Positions 52,060-61,188 are shown, numbered from the stretch's first letter. The stretch is DNA of 64,000 bases from an uncultured Fibrobacter sp. (GCA_934700345.1 CAKUXP010000002.1:121816-185815), one strand, 5' to 3'. Made by a program: numbers and translations. The notes: generated from the letters alone by a model not told the origin.

Positions 52060-54303
52060 ATGCAGATCGAAGGAACGCTTAAGAACATCACCTTCCGAAA
52101 CAGCGCAAACGGGTTTTCGGTGTTGAAGTTCGTCGTGTCCGGGGAAGCTCGGCCTGTCACCGTCACCGGAACGTTTCCCGAACTTTCCGCCGGCGAAACG
52201 CTGCGCATGGAAGGCGAATGGAAAACGCATCCGAAATACGGACGGCAATTTGTCTGCGCCCAAAGCGAAACCGTTTTTCCGACGAGCGGGGAAGGCCTTG
52301 TCGCCTATCTTTCCGGGGGGCTTTTCAAGGGAATCGGCCAGGCGACGGCAAAAAGGCTTGTCGATACTTTTGGCGCAGATCTGGTAAACATCCTTGATGG
52401 CGACGGCGATGAACTCGGCAAGAAAAAGATCAAGGGATTTTCCGGGAAAAGGGTTGCGCAATTTTTGCACGATTGGAAACAGATGCGTGAAAGCCGCGAA
52501 ACGATGCTGTTTCTCTATGGTCACGGCATTACGGGGAGCGTAGCCTTGCGGCTGTGGCGGCAATACTCGACAAATACGATCCGGATTCTCGCCGAAAACC
52601 CCTATATCCTTTGTGAAGATGTTTGGGGCGTAGGATTTGTCAAGGCAGACGAAATCGCTCGCAAGGTCGGGATTTCCGAATGGAACGAGGCGCGGCTCGA
52701 AGCTGGCATTTGCTATGCGATGCTCAAGGCTTCTTCCGGGGACGGGCACACCTATTTACCGCAAAGCGTCCTGCTTCAAAATGCCGTCAAGGAACTTCGG
52801 CTTCCGATCGAAACCGAAGATGAAACGGACACTGTTTTCTTTGCGCTGGAAAATCTTTTGAAACAGAAGCGGTTAAACCGCGACGGCGATTGCATTGCCA
52901 TTCCGAGCCTTGTCCATGCGGAAAATTTCATTGCGAACTTTGTCGCCGAAAGAATATCCGATTCGGAGAATTTGAATGACGGGTATTCTAGGGAACTGGA
53001 AAATTTTCTGTCGGAATTTGAAAAGGCTCAGGGATTTTCCTACGACCCGACGCAGAAGGCGGGAATTGTCCGGGCCTTTCAAAGCAAGATATTTATCGTC
53101 ACGGGCGGTCCCGGAACCGGAAAGACGACTCTTCTCAAGGGAATCCTCGCGCTTGCGGATTCAAAAGAAATCGATGTGACTCTTGCGGCTCCCACGGGTC
53201 GCGCGGCGAAGAGAATGCAGGACGTCACCGGGCACACGGCCAAGACCTTGCACCGTCTGCTCGAAATCAACCCGGAATCGCGTCGGTTTATGCGCGACGA
53301 AAATTTTCCGATTGAAACGGGGATTCTTGTCGTCGATGAATTCAGCATGGTCGATTCGTGGCTTTGCGCAGGCTTGATGAAAGCGATTCCAGAACGCACG
53401 CGCTTAATCCTCATCGGGGACAAGGACCAGTTGCCGAGCATCGGACCGGGAAATGTCCTTTGCGACCTGCTTTCCGTTCCGCAGATTCCGGGAATACGTC
53501 TGGAAAAAATCTTTCGACAGGCGGGCGGAAACGATATTGCCGAGAAAGCGACGCTCATCAACCAGGGAATGAAGCCTGTTCCGCTGGAAGGAAATAATTT
53601 TCATTATGTCCCGTTCGAAAATCCAGAAGAGGCGTTAAATCGGTTGTCGGAAATTGTCGTGCAAGAAATTCCGCAACTTTTGAGAAAATCCGCGGGGGAT
53701 TTGCAGGTTCTTGTACCGATGCACAGAGGGCCGCTGGGAACCATCGCGCTGAACGCTTTTCTGCAAAATCTTTTGAACGATGCGCCAAAAGGCTTTAACT
53801 CGCGTGGAATTTCCTGGAAGCGGGGAGACCGCGTGATGCAGGTTCGGAACAATTACGAAAAAAATGTTTTTAACGGCGACATCGGAAAAATCATTGCGCT
53901 GGAAAAGGAAACGCAAAAAATCACCGTGGATTTTGAAGGTCGTCTGGTTGGCTACGAAGGTGATGACATTGAAGAGCTTTCCCTTGCGTACGCTTGCACT
54001 ATACACAAAAGCCAGGGTAGCGAATATCCGGCGGTTATCATCGTGTTGGACCCTTCGCACTATCGCATGTTGCAGCGAAACTTGGTTTACACGGGGATTA
54101 CGCGAGCCAAGGGCCATGTCTGGATCCTTTCGGGAATCGGAGCCTTGGAAGAGGCGATTCGGAATAATCGGATGCAGCATCGCTATACGCGCCTTCGCGA
54201 TTTCATTGCGGATAAATTAACGGGCTGTGAAACAATCGAAAAAAGTCCCGAAGAGAAACAATCGGGACCTTACGGTAAGTTCTTGGAATTTTTGAACGAG
54301 TAG
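52060..54303 (+). CDS. recD2: RecD2-type ATP-dependent DNA helicase
   Basis: 747 residues. An N-terminal OB-like and helix-hairpin-helix part (FKGIGQATAKRLVDTFG and VWGVGFVKADEIARKVG) is followed by the SF1 helicase core: Walker A GGPGTGKTT at about 349, Walker B VVDEFSMVD, GDKDQLPSIGPG, and in the C-terminal half YACTIHKSQGSEYPAV and YTGITRAKG. RecD2 is a 5'-3' helicase in repair, acting without RecBC. Starts just after a terminator with no visible ribosome site. Confidence 0.93.
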   Translation: MQIEGTLKNITFRNSANGFSVLKFVVSGEARPVTVTGTFPELSAGETLRMEGEWKTHPKYGRQFVCAQSETVFPTSGEGLVAYLSGGLFKGIGQATAKRLVDTFGADLVNILDGDGDELGKKKIKGFSGKRVAQFLHDWKQMRESRETMLFLYGHGITGSVALRLWRQYSTNTIRILAENPYILCEDVWGVGFVKADEIARKVGISEWNEARLEAGICYAMLKASSGDGHTYLPQSVLLQNAVKELRLPIETEDETDTVFFALENLLKQKRLNRDGDCIAIPSLVHAENFIANFVAERISDSENLNDGYSRELENFLSEFEKAQGFSYDPTQKAGIVRAFQSKIFIVTGGPGTGKTTLLKGILALADSKEIDVTLAAPTGRAAKRMQDVTGHTAKTLHRLLEINPESRRFMRDENFPIETGILVVDEFSMVDSWLCAGLMKAIPERTRLILIGDKDQLPSIGPGNVLCDLLSVPQIPGIRLEKIFRQAGGNDIAEKATLINQGMKPVPLEGNNFHYVPFENPEEALNRLSEIVVQEIPQLLRKSAGDLQVLVPMHRGPLGTIALNAFLQNLLNDAPKGFNSRGISWKRGDRVMQVRNNYEKNVFNGDIGKIIALEKETQKITVDFEGRLVGYEGDDIEELSLAYACTIHKSQGSEYPAVIIVLDPSHYRMLQRNLVYTGITRAKGHVWILSGIGALEEAIRNNRMQHRYTRLRDFIADKLTGCETIEKSPEEKQSGPYGKFLEFLNE

Positions 54304-54307
54304 CTTT

Positions 54308-54745
54308 CTACTTCGTCCCCGTGCTGCCGAATCCACCGCGGTTTTCGCCTTCGAGAGGCGCTTCGACGAAATGAATTTTCGGTTGGTTTTCTACGATGCG
54401 GAATTGCGCAATGCGGCTTCCCTTTTCGATCGTCACGTCTTCTGTCGCATAGACGGGATATTTCCACCAGTCGTTCTTGCCGCAGTAACTCGAATCGACA
54501 ACGCCGACGGAATTCGTCTGCAAGATTTTCCAGTTTTTAAACGTGGAGCTGCGCGGTGCGATGTGGGCTTCGAACCCTTTGGGAAGCTTCATCGCGACTC
54601 CCAGATGGATCAGCCGAAACTCCCCTTTTTGGAGATGGACCGTTTCCGCAGCTCGCAAGTCAATCCAGTCGGATTTTCCACCGATATATTCAAGGTGCGG
54701 AATCGTGTCGTCGAGATATTGGATTTGAATCGTTTCTTCTGTCAT
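54308..54745 (-). CDS. dut: dUTP diphosphatase
   Basis: 145 residues with the dUTPase motifs in order: GWIDL-type motif 1 as DWIDLRAAE, APRSST motif 2, GVVDSSYCGKND motif 3 with the catalytic Asp, RIAQFRI motif 4 and the C-terminal GGFGSTG motif 5. It hydrolyses dUTP to dUMP, keeping uracil out of DNA. Its ATG overlaps the ddh stop by one base, so the two are co-translated. 2 nt separate its stop from that of recD2. Confidence 0.9.
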   Translation of the reverse strand: MTEETIQIQYLDDTIPHLEYIGGKSDWIDLRAAETVHLQKGEFRLIHLGVAMKLPKGFEAHIAPRSSTFKNWKILQTNSVGVVDSSYCGKNDWWKYPVYATEDVTIEKGSRIAQFRIVENQPKIHFVEAPLEGENRGGFGSTGTK

Positions 54746-55728
54746 TAGAGCAGCTCCTTGCGAAGCGTTTCGTCGCTTTTCGGGGAAAGGTAGGATGGCG
54801 GAACATCGAGAACCGTCTTACAGCCGAACGATCCTTGCCGGTAGAAGCGCATGACTGCGCGGGCGTATGCCACAAGGACGCTTGCCGTGAACGCCGGGTT
54901 TGATTCAAGTTTGAGGCTGTATTCGATGACATTTGTAAATTCGTCAGCGAGTCCAGTCTTTCCCGAACGGATGACAAATCCTCCGTGTGCCATGCCGGAA
55001 TGTTTTTTCTGGAATTCTTCTTCGCCGATAAAATGGACCGTTGTGTCGTAGTCCGCGAAGTAATTCGGCATTGTCTTGATTTTCTTTTCGATTGCATTTG
55101 CGTCTGCGCCCGCTTCAAGAACGACAAAGACTTCGCGGAGATGCTTTTCGCGGGTTGAGAGCTTCGGGGCCTTTCCGCTCCGGACGGCTTCGAGTGCGCT
55201 TTCGACGGGAATTGTATATTGCTTGGCGTTTTTCACGCCATGGATACGACGGACCGCATCCGAATGGCCTTGCGAGACGCCTTTTCCCCAGAACGTGTAG
55301 GTTTCGCCTTTCGGAAGAATCGCATCGGCGTAAACGCGGTTAAGCGAAAACAGTCCCGGATCCCAGCCGACGGAAATCATCGCGACCTTCTGAGCGGATT
55401 TTGCGGAATGATCGACCGCGGCGAAATGTTCCGGGATTTTCGCATGGGTGTCGAAACTGTCAATGACATTGAAATGCTTGGCAAATTCCGGTGTTTGTTC
55501 CGGCAGATCCGTAGCGCTTCCTCCACAAAGAATCATTACGTCGATTTTCTCTTTCCATTCCAAGACATTTTCGATTTTGACGACAGGGATGTCTTCCGTC
55601 TGGAGCGTCACCGAAGACGGATCTCTACGCGTGAATACAGCGGCAAGTTTCATGTCCCGTGCATTTTGGAGCGCGCTTTCCACGCCGCGACCGAGATTTC
55701 CATAGCCTAAAATTCCGACTTTGATCAT
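54745..55728 (-). CDS. ddh: meso-diaminopimelate dehydrogenase
   Basis: 327 residues. NADP loop GILGYGNLGRGVE, CGGSATDLPEQTP, SVGWDPGLFSLNR and GVSQGHSDAVRRI are diagnostic of Ddh. It makes meso-diaminopimelate in one reductive amination step from tetrahydrodipicolinate, the product of DapB, bypassing the acylated route. Upstream is a 193-bp gap with a hairpin at about 55801-55838 of unknown meaning. Confidence 0.93.
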   Translation of the reverse strand: MIKVGILGYGNLGRGVESALQNARDMKLAAVFTRRDPSSVTLQTEDIPVVKIENVLEWKEKIDVMILCGGSATDLPEQTPEFAKHFNVIDSFDTHAKIPEHFAAVDHSAKSAQKVAMISVGWDPGLFSLNRVYADAILPKGETYTFWGKGVSQGHSDAVRRIHGVKNAKQYTIPVESALEAVRSGKAPKLSTREKHLREVFVVLEAGADANAIEKKIKTMPNYFADYDTTVHFIGEEEFQKKHSGMAHGGFVIRSGKTGLADEFTNVIEYSLKLESNPAFTASVLVAYARAVMRFYRQGSFGCKTVLDVPPSYLSPKSDETLRKELL

Positions 55729-55800
55729 AGAAGTCCTTTTTTTGAAGAGGCTTTAATTTATAAAAATCTTAGCTCGAATGTGAAAATTCTAAAAGCGGGT

Positions 55801-55838
55801 AGGTCTGTGTACTGGAAACCGTTTCCCGCATAGACCTT
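55801..55838 (-). other. Hairpin in the ddh upstream region
   Basis: AGGTCT and AGACCT can pair around an inner GGAAAC/GTTTCC palindrome. It lies about 75-110 nt before the ddh start. It has no T run and does not resemble a lysine riboswitch; may be an operator or an RNA leader element. Confidence 0.3.
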
Positions 55839-55848
55839 TACAAAAATA

Positions 55849-55888
55849 AAAGCCCAGAAAGATGAATACTGCTTTCTGGGCTTTCTTG
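55849..55888 (-). terminator. Terminator after the 50-residue lipoprotein gene
   Basis: AAAGCCCAGAAAG and CTTTCTGGGCTTT form a perfect 13-bp stem with a 10-nt loop; on the minus strand it runs into TTTTATTTTTG. Confidence 0.88.
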
Positions 55889-55921
55889 AACGGAATGATG
55901 CTTTTGCAAAAATCCGGAAAA

Positions 55922-56074
55922 TTATTCTTCAGCTGCGGCAGATGAGCTGCTTACATAGCCGCTGTTGTTTACGATGCCCGATCCATCGTATTGCCCGCTT
56001 ACTACGTCGGCGGTGCAAGCGATAAACAAGGAGACAAATAACAGAATTAGAAGTGCGATTGTTGTCGTTTTCAT
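55922..56074 (-). CDS. Small predicted lipoprotein
   Basis: 50 residues starting at the ATG at 56074 with GGAGAT upstream. Signal sequence MKTTTIALLILLFVSLFIAC with lipobox FIAC; the mature part is only about 30 residues, glycine/serine-rich, ending in SSSS and acidic. It begins 12 nt after the stop of the outer-membrane protein gene and ends at a strong terminator, so both are probably one operon. Function unknown. Confidence 0.65.
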   Translation of the reverse strand: MKTTTIALLILLFVSLFIACTADVVSGQYDGSGIVNNSGYVSSSSAAAEE

Positions 56075-56085
56075 TTTTTATCTCC

Positions 56086-57348
56086 TTAGAAGTTGAGGAA
56101 AAATCCCATGTTGGCGACAATATCTTCGCCATTGAACGCAGCGGCAAAAGTCTTTTTGTAGATAACATCTTCAAGACTTGCTTCGATAGCAAGCATTTTC
56201 CATTGGAAACGAAGACCCAGTTGGGCTTTGGTCTCTGAAGAGTGCAGTTGCATGAGGGTTGCCTCGGTATCGTCTCCGTATTTTACGTTTTCGTAACCGA
56301 ACAGGAGTATGTTGTGCGATAGACCGCCGAAAGCGAGCCAGTTTTCCGTAATGGCGACATCTGCCCAGATGTTCGGCGTTACTTGGAAACCGAATTCCAT
56401 ATGTTCCTTGAAGGTTTCTTTATCTGCAGCATCTCCCTTGTCGAACATTTGTATGGCGAGCATGTTGTTTGAGCCTATCATGACGCGTGCCATGTTGTTT
56501 GCAAGGACTTGCAGGGCGAAGTTGAAATACGGGTCGATTTCGATGCGGCTGTTGGGGGAGGTAATCGATGTCGTTTTTTCTCCTGTTTTCAGCTCTTGCG
56601 TTTCTTCATTGCGAAGAATCTGCGCTCCGAGACTCCAGCCAAAAGTGCTTGCGCTAGGCGAGTTGGTGACCGCTCCGGAAAGTGATAGACGCCACAGGTT
56701 GTTTTCGACTGCATCGTCAATTGTTGCTTCGTCTCCTGTCGTGAGCCAGTTTGCCCTGATGGAAAACGCATACGAGCCGACCGGCATTGCGAATGTGAGG
56801 CCGATATCGTCGCCGATATTTATAAGAGTTGTCTTTTGCTCGTCACCGCCTTCTGGTTTTTCGGTGAGAAAGTTCTTGGAAAGTCCGATATCTACACCGA
56901 TACCGAAGGAAGGCGTTGCGACACCGACAGTCAGGAGCCCGACCGTTCCTAGGGAATTATCGAGCCCGCCATAGAACGTAAGTCCCTTGTTGAAAGCGAC
57001 ATAGCCCATGTTGTTGGTTGGTTCCACATACAGGAATTGCCCGATGGCCATCATATACGGGTAGGATAGTTGTTCTCCGACGGTCGTTGCTGCGAGTTCG
57101 TTTCCAACGGAGTTGTAGGAATTTCCGCGGAGGACGTCCAACTTGGACATTAGGTCGCCCGAGCTTTGCGGAGCGGCTGTTTCGGCGGGGGCAGGTGCCG
57201 ATGGCGCTTCGACCTTAGGTGCCGGTTCGGCCATCTGCTCTACAGAAGCGGTGGCGGGTTCCGCTGCCGGCATTTCTCCGTAATAATCCTGCGCAAAGGC
57301 TATCGTAACGGCAACGGCGCTTGCGCTAGTCCATAATTTCAAGTTCAT
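56086..57348 (-). CDS. Predicted outer-membrane protein with Ala/Pro-rich linker
   Basis: 420 residues. Signal peptide cleaved after AFA (about residue 19), an Ala/Pro/Glu-rich linker (about 25-65), then a beta-barrel-like body with alternating aromatic strands and a terminal phenylalanine (FFLNF). SKLDVLRGNSYN after the linker could be a peptidoglycan-facing helix. It may be one of the abundant porin-like proteins of this lineage, but I cannot assign a family. The tiny lipoprotein gene follows 11 nt later. Confidence 0.6.
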   Translation of the reverse strand: MNLKLWTSASAVAVTIAFAQDYYGEMPAAEPATASVEQMAEPAPKVEAPSAPAPAETAAPQSSGDLMSKLDVLRGNSYNSVGNELAATTVGEQLSYPYMMAIGQFLYVEPTNNMGYVAFNKGLTFYGGLDNSLGTVGLLTVGVATPSFGIGVDIGLSKNFLTEKPEGGDEQKTTLINIGDDIGLTFAMPVGSYAFSIRANWLTTGDEATIDDAVENNLWRLSLSGAVTNSPSASTFGWSLGAQILRNEETQELKTGEKTTSITSPNSRIEIDPYFNFALQVLANNMARVMIGSNNMLAIQMFDKGDAADKETFKEHMEFGFQVTPNIWADVAITENWLAFGGLSHNILLFGYENVKYGDDTEATLMQLHSSETKAQLGLRFQWKMLAIEASLEDVIYKKTFAAAFNGEDIVANMGFFLNF

Positions 57349-57493
57349 GAAACCTCCAGTCAGTTGAATTGAACTTGTTTCGTGTAAATAATATAATAAG
57401 TAAAATTCAAAACATTTGAAACAATTGGTTTCTAAATTTGGAAAATAGGCTTTTTAAAGCAGTTTGCTCGTCTAAATTTCTATTTTAAATCCT

Positions 57494-58525
57494 ATGTATC
57501 GTTTTAAATGGATTTTTTTCGTTCTGATTCTTGTAGGTATGGCGTTGGCGGAGTCTCAAAATATCAAGGAGCCGCAAGGCGCGGTTCGAACCGCAAAGGA
57601 ATCGGATTTTTTCGCCAAGTCGATGAAGTCCGAAAAATCGACCGAAGCGTGGACCTATTCGTTTGTCTTCGACAATGGGACCAGGGCTTATGTCAATTAT
57701 GCTTCGCTTGACATCCCGACATCCGGGAAAAAAATCGGCTGCGATATTTCGTTCCAGAATTTCAAAGGGAAAAATCACAGCGTCGGGCGGCAGTATCCGC
57801 TAGAGCGTTACACGGAAGACAAGGCGAAGGTACGTGTTTCCATTAAGGAAGAGTATCTGATGGAAGGGATGCCGGGAAAAGGTCATCGTGTGCTTTTTAC
57901 GGCAAATAAAAATGGAAGGTTCCTGCTTGACGTGACATTCCAAAGCGCATTTGTGTCAAAGGTTCCGGGCGACGGCAGGTGGAAAATTTCCGGCAAAGAC
58001 TATGGAGAAGTCGTGCTGATTCCCTATGGCAGGGTTGCGGGAAAAATCGCGTACAACAGCGACACGGTCGAAGTGAAAGGCTATGGCTATCTAGAGCATA
58101 CATGGCAGACCGGCAATGCGACGGATATCGCAAGGCGCGCGTTCAACATCAGCGAAGCGACCCGCGGAGCCTATGCCGGACGTCTCGGAATTTCTCCTGA
58201 CGGGGAACCTTTCGGCTATGTCATCTACCGGTCGTCCGAAGGCGCTAAAGTTCTTTTTCCCCGGAGAATTCTCGAAAACGGCAAGCCTTATAGCGGCAAG
58301 GCGTTTCCCAAGGCTCCGCTTCGGATTATCTGGCAGGATTCTTCGGATACGCTCTCGATAGACATGTCAAAGCCTCGCCAGAAATTTTCGATGCTTGAAA
58401 ATTTTGACGGCTGGTTCGCGCGGAAAGCGGCAAAACTCATGCTCGGCGGGGAAATCTTCTTTTGGCGCGGACGTTCCAAAGGTGCAGACGGGCTGGTCTT
58501 TGACTGGAGCATCACGGGGTTTTGA
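57494..58525 (+). CDS. Exported lipocalin-like protein (AttH/CrtC-type fold)
   Basis: 343 residues with a signal peptide (cleavage after ALA, about 19). The segment VEVKGYGYLEHTWQTGNATDIARRAF at about 196-221 resembles the G-x-GYxxHxW motif of the AttH/hydroxyneurosporene-synthase (CrtC) lipocalin-like family, which has two calycin domains. Cofactor or ligand unknown. Preceded by 145 AT-rich bases without another gene. A low-complexity tract follows. Confidence 0.5.
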   Translation: MYRFKWIFFVLILVGMALAESQNIKEPQGAVRTAKESDFFAKSMKSEKSTEAWTYSFVFDNGTRAYVNYASLDIPTSGKKIGCDISFQNFKGKNHSVGRQYPLERYTEDKAKVRVSIKEEYLMEGMPGKGHRVLFTANKNGRFLLDVTFQSAFVSKVPGDGRWKISGKDYGEVVLIPYGRVAGKIAYNSDTVEVKGYGYLEHTWQTGNATDIARRAFNISEATRGAYAGRLGISPDGEPFGYVIYRSSEGAKVLFPRRILENGKPYSGKAFPKAPLRIIWQDSSDTLSIDMSKPRQKFSMLENFDGWFARKAAKLMLGGEIFFWRGRSKGADGLVFDWSITGF

Positions 58526-58549
58526 TTTTTGGGAACTTCGGACAAGATA

Positions 58550-58660
58550 AATCGCTGATCTCTGACTTCTCTCAATACTCCACTTTCAACTCAGACCACT
58601 GACCGCTATCTACTATCAACTAAGCTCTAAGCTCCGACTCCTAACCACTGATTTCTGATA
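58550..58660. repeat. Low-complexity ACT/CTAA-rich intergenic tract
   Basis: Irregular words such as ACTGACC, CTACTATC, AACTAAGCTCTAAG and CTAACCACTGA. The 13-mer at 58618-58630 is the exact reverse complement of 19442-19454, showing that this tract and the one after dusB belong to one dispersed family. Confidence 0.6.
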
Positions 58661-58700
58661 CATCGCAACTGGTTTCTGTCACAATTTCTATAATATCGGC

Positions 58701-59498
58701 ATGACCCTTTTTCGTCCATGCATCGACATCCACCAAGGAAAAGTCAAACAGATCGTCGGCGGAACGCTTTCCGATGCCGAAACGCCCTTGACGCATTTTA
58801 CGAGCGAAAAGGCGCCCGATTACTATGCAAGTCTTTACAGGCGTGACGGATTAAGGGGTGGTCATGTGATCATGCTGGGAAAAGGCAATGCTGACGCAGC
58901 TAAAAAGGCTCTTTCCGCTTATCCGGGCGGGCTTCAGGTCGGAGGCGGAATCAGTCCCGACAACGCGCAGGAATTTCTTTCTGCAGGGGCGAGCCATGTG
59001 ATTGTCACCAGCTGGATTTTTAACGGGGCGCATCTCGATTTGGAAAGGGTCAAGGAACTTTCCCGGGTCGTCGGGAAAAAAAAGCTCGTGCTGGATCTAA
59101 GTTGCCGAAAGACGGAATATGGATGGAACGTGGCGACGAACCGCTGGCAGACCGTTACCGATTCCGAAGTTTCAGCGGAACTTTTAGAAACGCTAGCCGA
59201 TTATTGCGATGAATTTCTCATCCACGCGGCGGATGTCGAAGGTCTTTCCCGCGGAATGGACGAATCGCTAATTCGATTTCTCGCAGAGAACAGCCCTGTT
59301 CCCGTCACATACGCCGGAGGGGCGAAGAGCGTTTCGGATCTTGTCCGGTGCAGCGAAATTTCGGAAGACCGCGTTGATTTGACCATCGGCAGTTCGCTCG
59401 ATATTTTTGGCGGGTCAGGAACGCGCTATGCGGATTGCGTCGAATTCAACCGGAAGAAACTTTCGGCTTGCGCTTACCGAGCATCCGATAAACGATAA
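58701..59498 (+). CDS. hisA: Phosphoribosylformimino-AICAR-phosphate isomerase, eukaryote-like branch
   Basis: 265 residues. FRPCIDIHQGKVKQIVGG starts the (beta/alpha)8 barrel with the first catalytic Asp; LQVGGGIS, LVLDLSCRK (second strand Asp), FLIHAADVEGLSRG and VTYAGGAKSVSDL follow. These spellings, particularly IDIHQGKVKQIVGG and the ADVEG segment, are those of yeast/plant HIS6-type enzymes rather than bacterial HisA. It opens the BBM II ring in histidine synthesis. TATAAT lies about 6 nt before the ATG with no ribosome site. Confidence 0.85.
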   Translation: MTLFRPCIDIHQGKVKQIVGGTLSDAETPLTHFTSEKAPDYYASLYRRDGLRGGHVIMLGKGNADAAKKALSAYPGGLQVGGGISPDNAQEFLSAGASHVIVTSWIFNGAHLDLERVKELSRVVGKKKLVLDLSCRKTEYGWNVATNRWQTVTDSEVSAELLETLADYCDEFLIHAADVEGLSRGMDESLIRFLAENSPVPVTYAGGAKSVSDLVRCSEISEDRVDLTIGSSLDIFGGSGTRYADCVEFNRKKLSACAYRASDKR

Positions 59499-59757
59499 GG
59501 CATACGACAGCAGAAAACAGCAAACCGATAGGCGCGGCAAGTCCCATCGGAGCGAGCGTCTCGGGGAAATTTTTGGCGGCAAGTCATGTCCCCGGAATGC
59601 GAAAGAGGATGATGGAATGCGCATTGTGAATAAACGAAATAAAGGAATGCCCGCAGGTTCAGAAGTATCCGCTGAAACAGAAATGCACTGCAGCGACGAG
59701 GGAAAAAACGATGCCAGGTTTAATGTCTTCCCGAGAATTCTTTATTTGCCGATTTGT
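59446..59757 (-). pseudogene. Remnant of a multi-pass membrane protein with in-frame stops
   Basis: One minus-strand frame reads KPGIVFSLVAAVHFCFSGYF, stop, SFISFIHNAHSIILFRIPGT, stop, then FPETLAPMGLAAPIGLLFSA and a basic end at TGA 59446-59448. Hydrophobic helices with short loops and a basic C-terminus show it was the end of a transporter-like gene, now broken by two stops and without a 5' part. It follows the glycosyltransferase stop directly and its end overlaps hisA by 53 nt. The family is not recognised. Confidence 0.55.
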
Positions 59758-61188
59758 CTATTTTTCTAACGCATAATGGGCGATTTTTTCAGCTGTAGAA
59801 TGTTTTGCCTCTTCATTTCGGAAAATGCTGCTCAGTTTTTTTAGGCTTTGGAGAGAAGTATAATCTTGCAGAACCTGGTTGATGAAATACCGCAAGCATT
59901 TTGGCTTGATGTACTCGATATGAAATCGGTTTCTGATTCCGCAATCTTCCAGTCTCAGGGCGTTGTCCATCTGGTCTTTTCCTAACGGCAGCACAAGGAA
60001 CGGAACTTCGTAATAGATGCATTCCTTGATCGTGGCAAGTCCGCCATGGATAATCGCACAGCTCTCCTTTTCTTTCTTTTCGGCAATCGCTTGAAGAATT
60101 CGCCTTTGTGGAGCCCAACCGCAGACAGTTACATTCTCATATTCGTCCCAGTGATTTTGAATGAGCGTCGATCCCACGCATAGAATCAGGTGATAGTCTT
60201 TCATGTCCGATGACTGCATCGCGCTAATCATCGCCATAAACAAGGACAATGCGCTTTCGGCGTAGTCGAGCACTTGCGAGCCCGCCGTCACATAGATAAT
60301 CTTATCCTTGCCCAGAATTTCTTCCCATTGGATTCCTGAGGAATCGTCTTCGATGCTTTCCTGCTCCTTGGTGATGCAAGGTTCCCCATACGAGACCAGA
60401 TTTCCGTGAGAATAATGGGCGTAATCGAATTTTTTAGGACATGGAATATATTCGGGGAAACTCCTTAGTGGTTCTACAAATTGTTCGGGAGTCATCCCGT
60501 AATCCACCATGTATTCATCCGGATCGCATTTATCGTTTGCCACCATGTTTATTAGTTTTCTTTGTTCGTCTGGCGTGAACGCCATTAAATTCTGTAAAGC
60601 GCGTGAGGCGGGATTTTCACTAGGATGCCGAAGATACGTTGTGGAAATGGCGAATTTCGGTTTGCTTGTAAAGACGTCGGACTTGAATTTGTGATGGTAA
60701 TAGATGATCAACGCTTCTAAGGCGGTGAAATACCCGGAAACCATCAAGTTCGGCTTGATTTTCTTCCATCTTTCCCTAAATTCAATCGCGTTCCTGTACA
60801 TGACAGAATTTTTAGGTGCTCCGGCTTTGACGATGTTGTCCTTGTTATCAAAACCCGCATAGGCCAATGCCCATATATGGTCTGTTTTCCACCTGTTTCC
60901 CGGTGTTGTTCGGCATTCATTTGTGTAGCCGGGTGGATAAATGGATTCCTTTGTCTCTTCGGGGACATAGAAAATGTTGCTGTATTTAAAATCCGTCCCG
61001 TTCTTTTTATTGTAAGAAAGGATCAATTCCTCGCAATCGGCGATGCCCATATATTCAATGTCAAACAATTTTTCATCGTTGGAATCTTTCATTGAATTCA
61101 GGCAATCAGCCCATGCGAGGGTAGGGATCCAGTGGCCCTGTTCCTTATAGACATCAGGCCAAAAGAGAATTTTTTTCTTGTCAGCCAT
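59758..61188 (-). CDS. UDP-glycosyltransferase (GT1/MGT type)
   Basis: 476 residues with two Rossmann-like halves. The C-terminal donor site has VTAGSQVLDYAE, VTVCGWAPQRRIL, IIHGGLATIKECIYYEVPFLVLPLGKDQMDNALRLED, the GT1 signature (HGG, P, and DQ residues contacting the sugar nucleotide). The N-terminus, FWPDVYKEQGHWIPTLAWAD, carries the likely catalytic His. Acceptor unknown; it may glycosylate a lipid or small molecule. Its first 50 bp occur again near 63.1 kb. AGGAG precedes the ATG. The upstream gene ends 12 nt before. Confidence 0.8.
   Translation of the reverse strand: MADKKKILFWPDVYKEQGHWIPTLAWADCLNSMKDSNDEKLFDIEYMGIADCEELILSYNKKNGTDFKYSNIFYVPEETKESIYPPGYTNECRTTPGNRWKTDHIWALAYAGFDNKDNIVKAGAPKNSVMYRNAIEFRERWKKIKPNLMVSGYFTALEALIIYYHHKFKSDVFTSKPKFAISTTYLRHPSENPASRALQNLMAFTPDEQRKLINMVANDKCDPDEYMVDYGMTPEQFVEPLRSFPEYIPCPKKFDYAHYSHGNLVSYGEPCITKEQESIEDDSSGIQWEEILGKDKIIYVTAGSQVLDYAESALSLFMAMISAMQSSDMKDYHLILCVGSTLIQNHWDEYENVTVCGWAPQRRILQAIAEKKEKESCAIIHGGLATIKECIYYEVPFLVLPLGKDQMDNALRLEDCGIRNRFHIEYIKPKCLRYFINQVLQDYTSLQSLKKLSSIFRNEEAKHSTAEKIAHYALEK

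Noticed and set aside
55729..55921. Lysine riboswitch before ddh
   Set aside because: Hairpins are present but the conserved core of the lysine riboswitch is not recognisable.
59499..59769. Plus-strand ORF following hisA (120 codons from 59407)
   Set aside because: Composition is shadow-like; the minus strand of the same stretch reads as a broken membrane protein.
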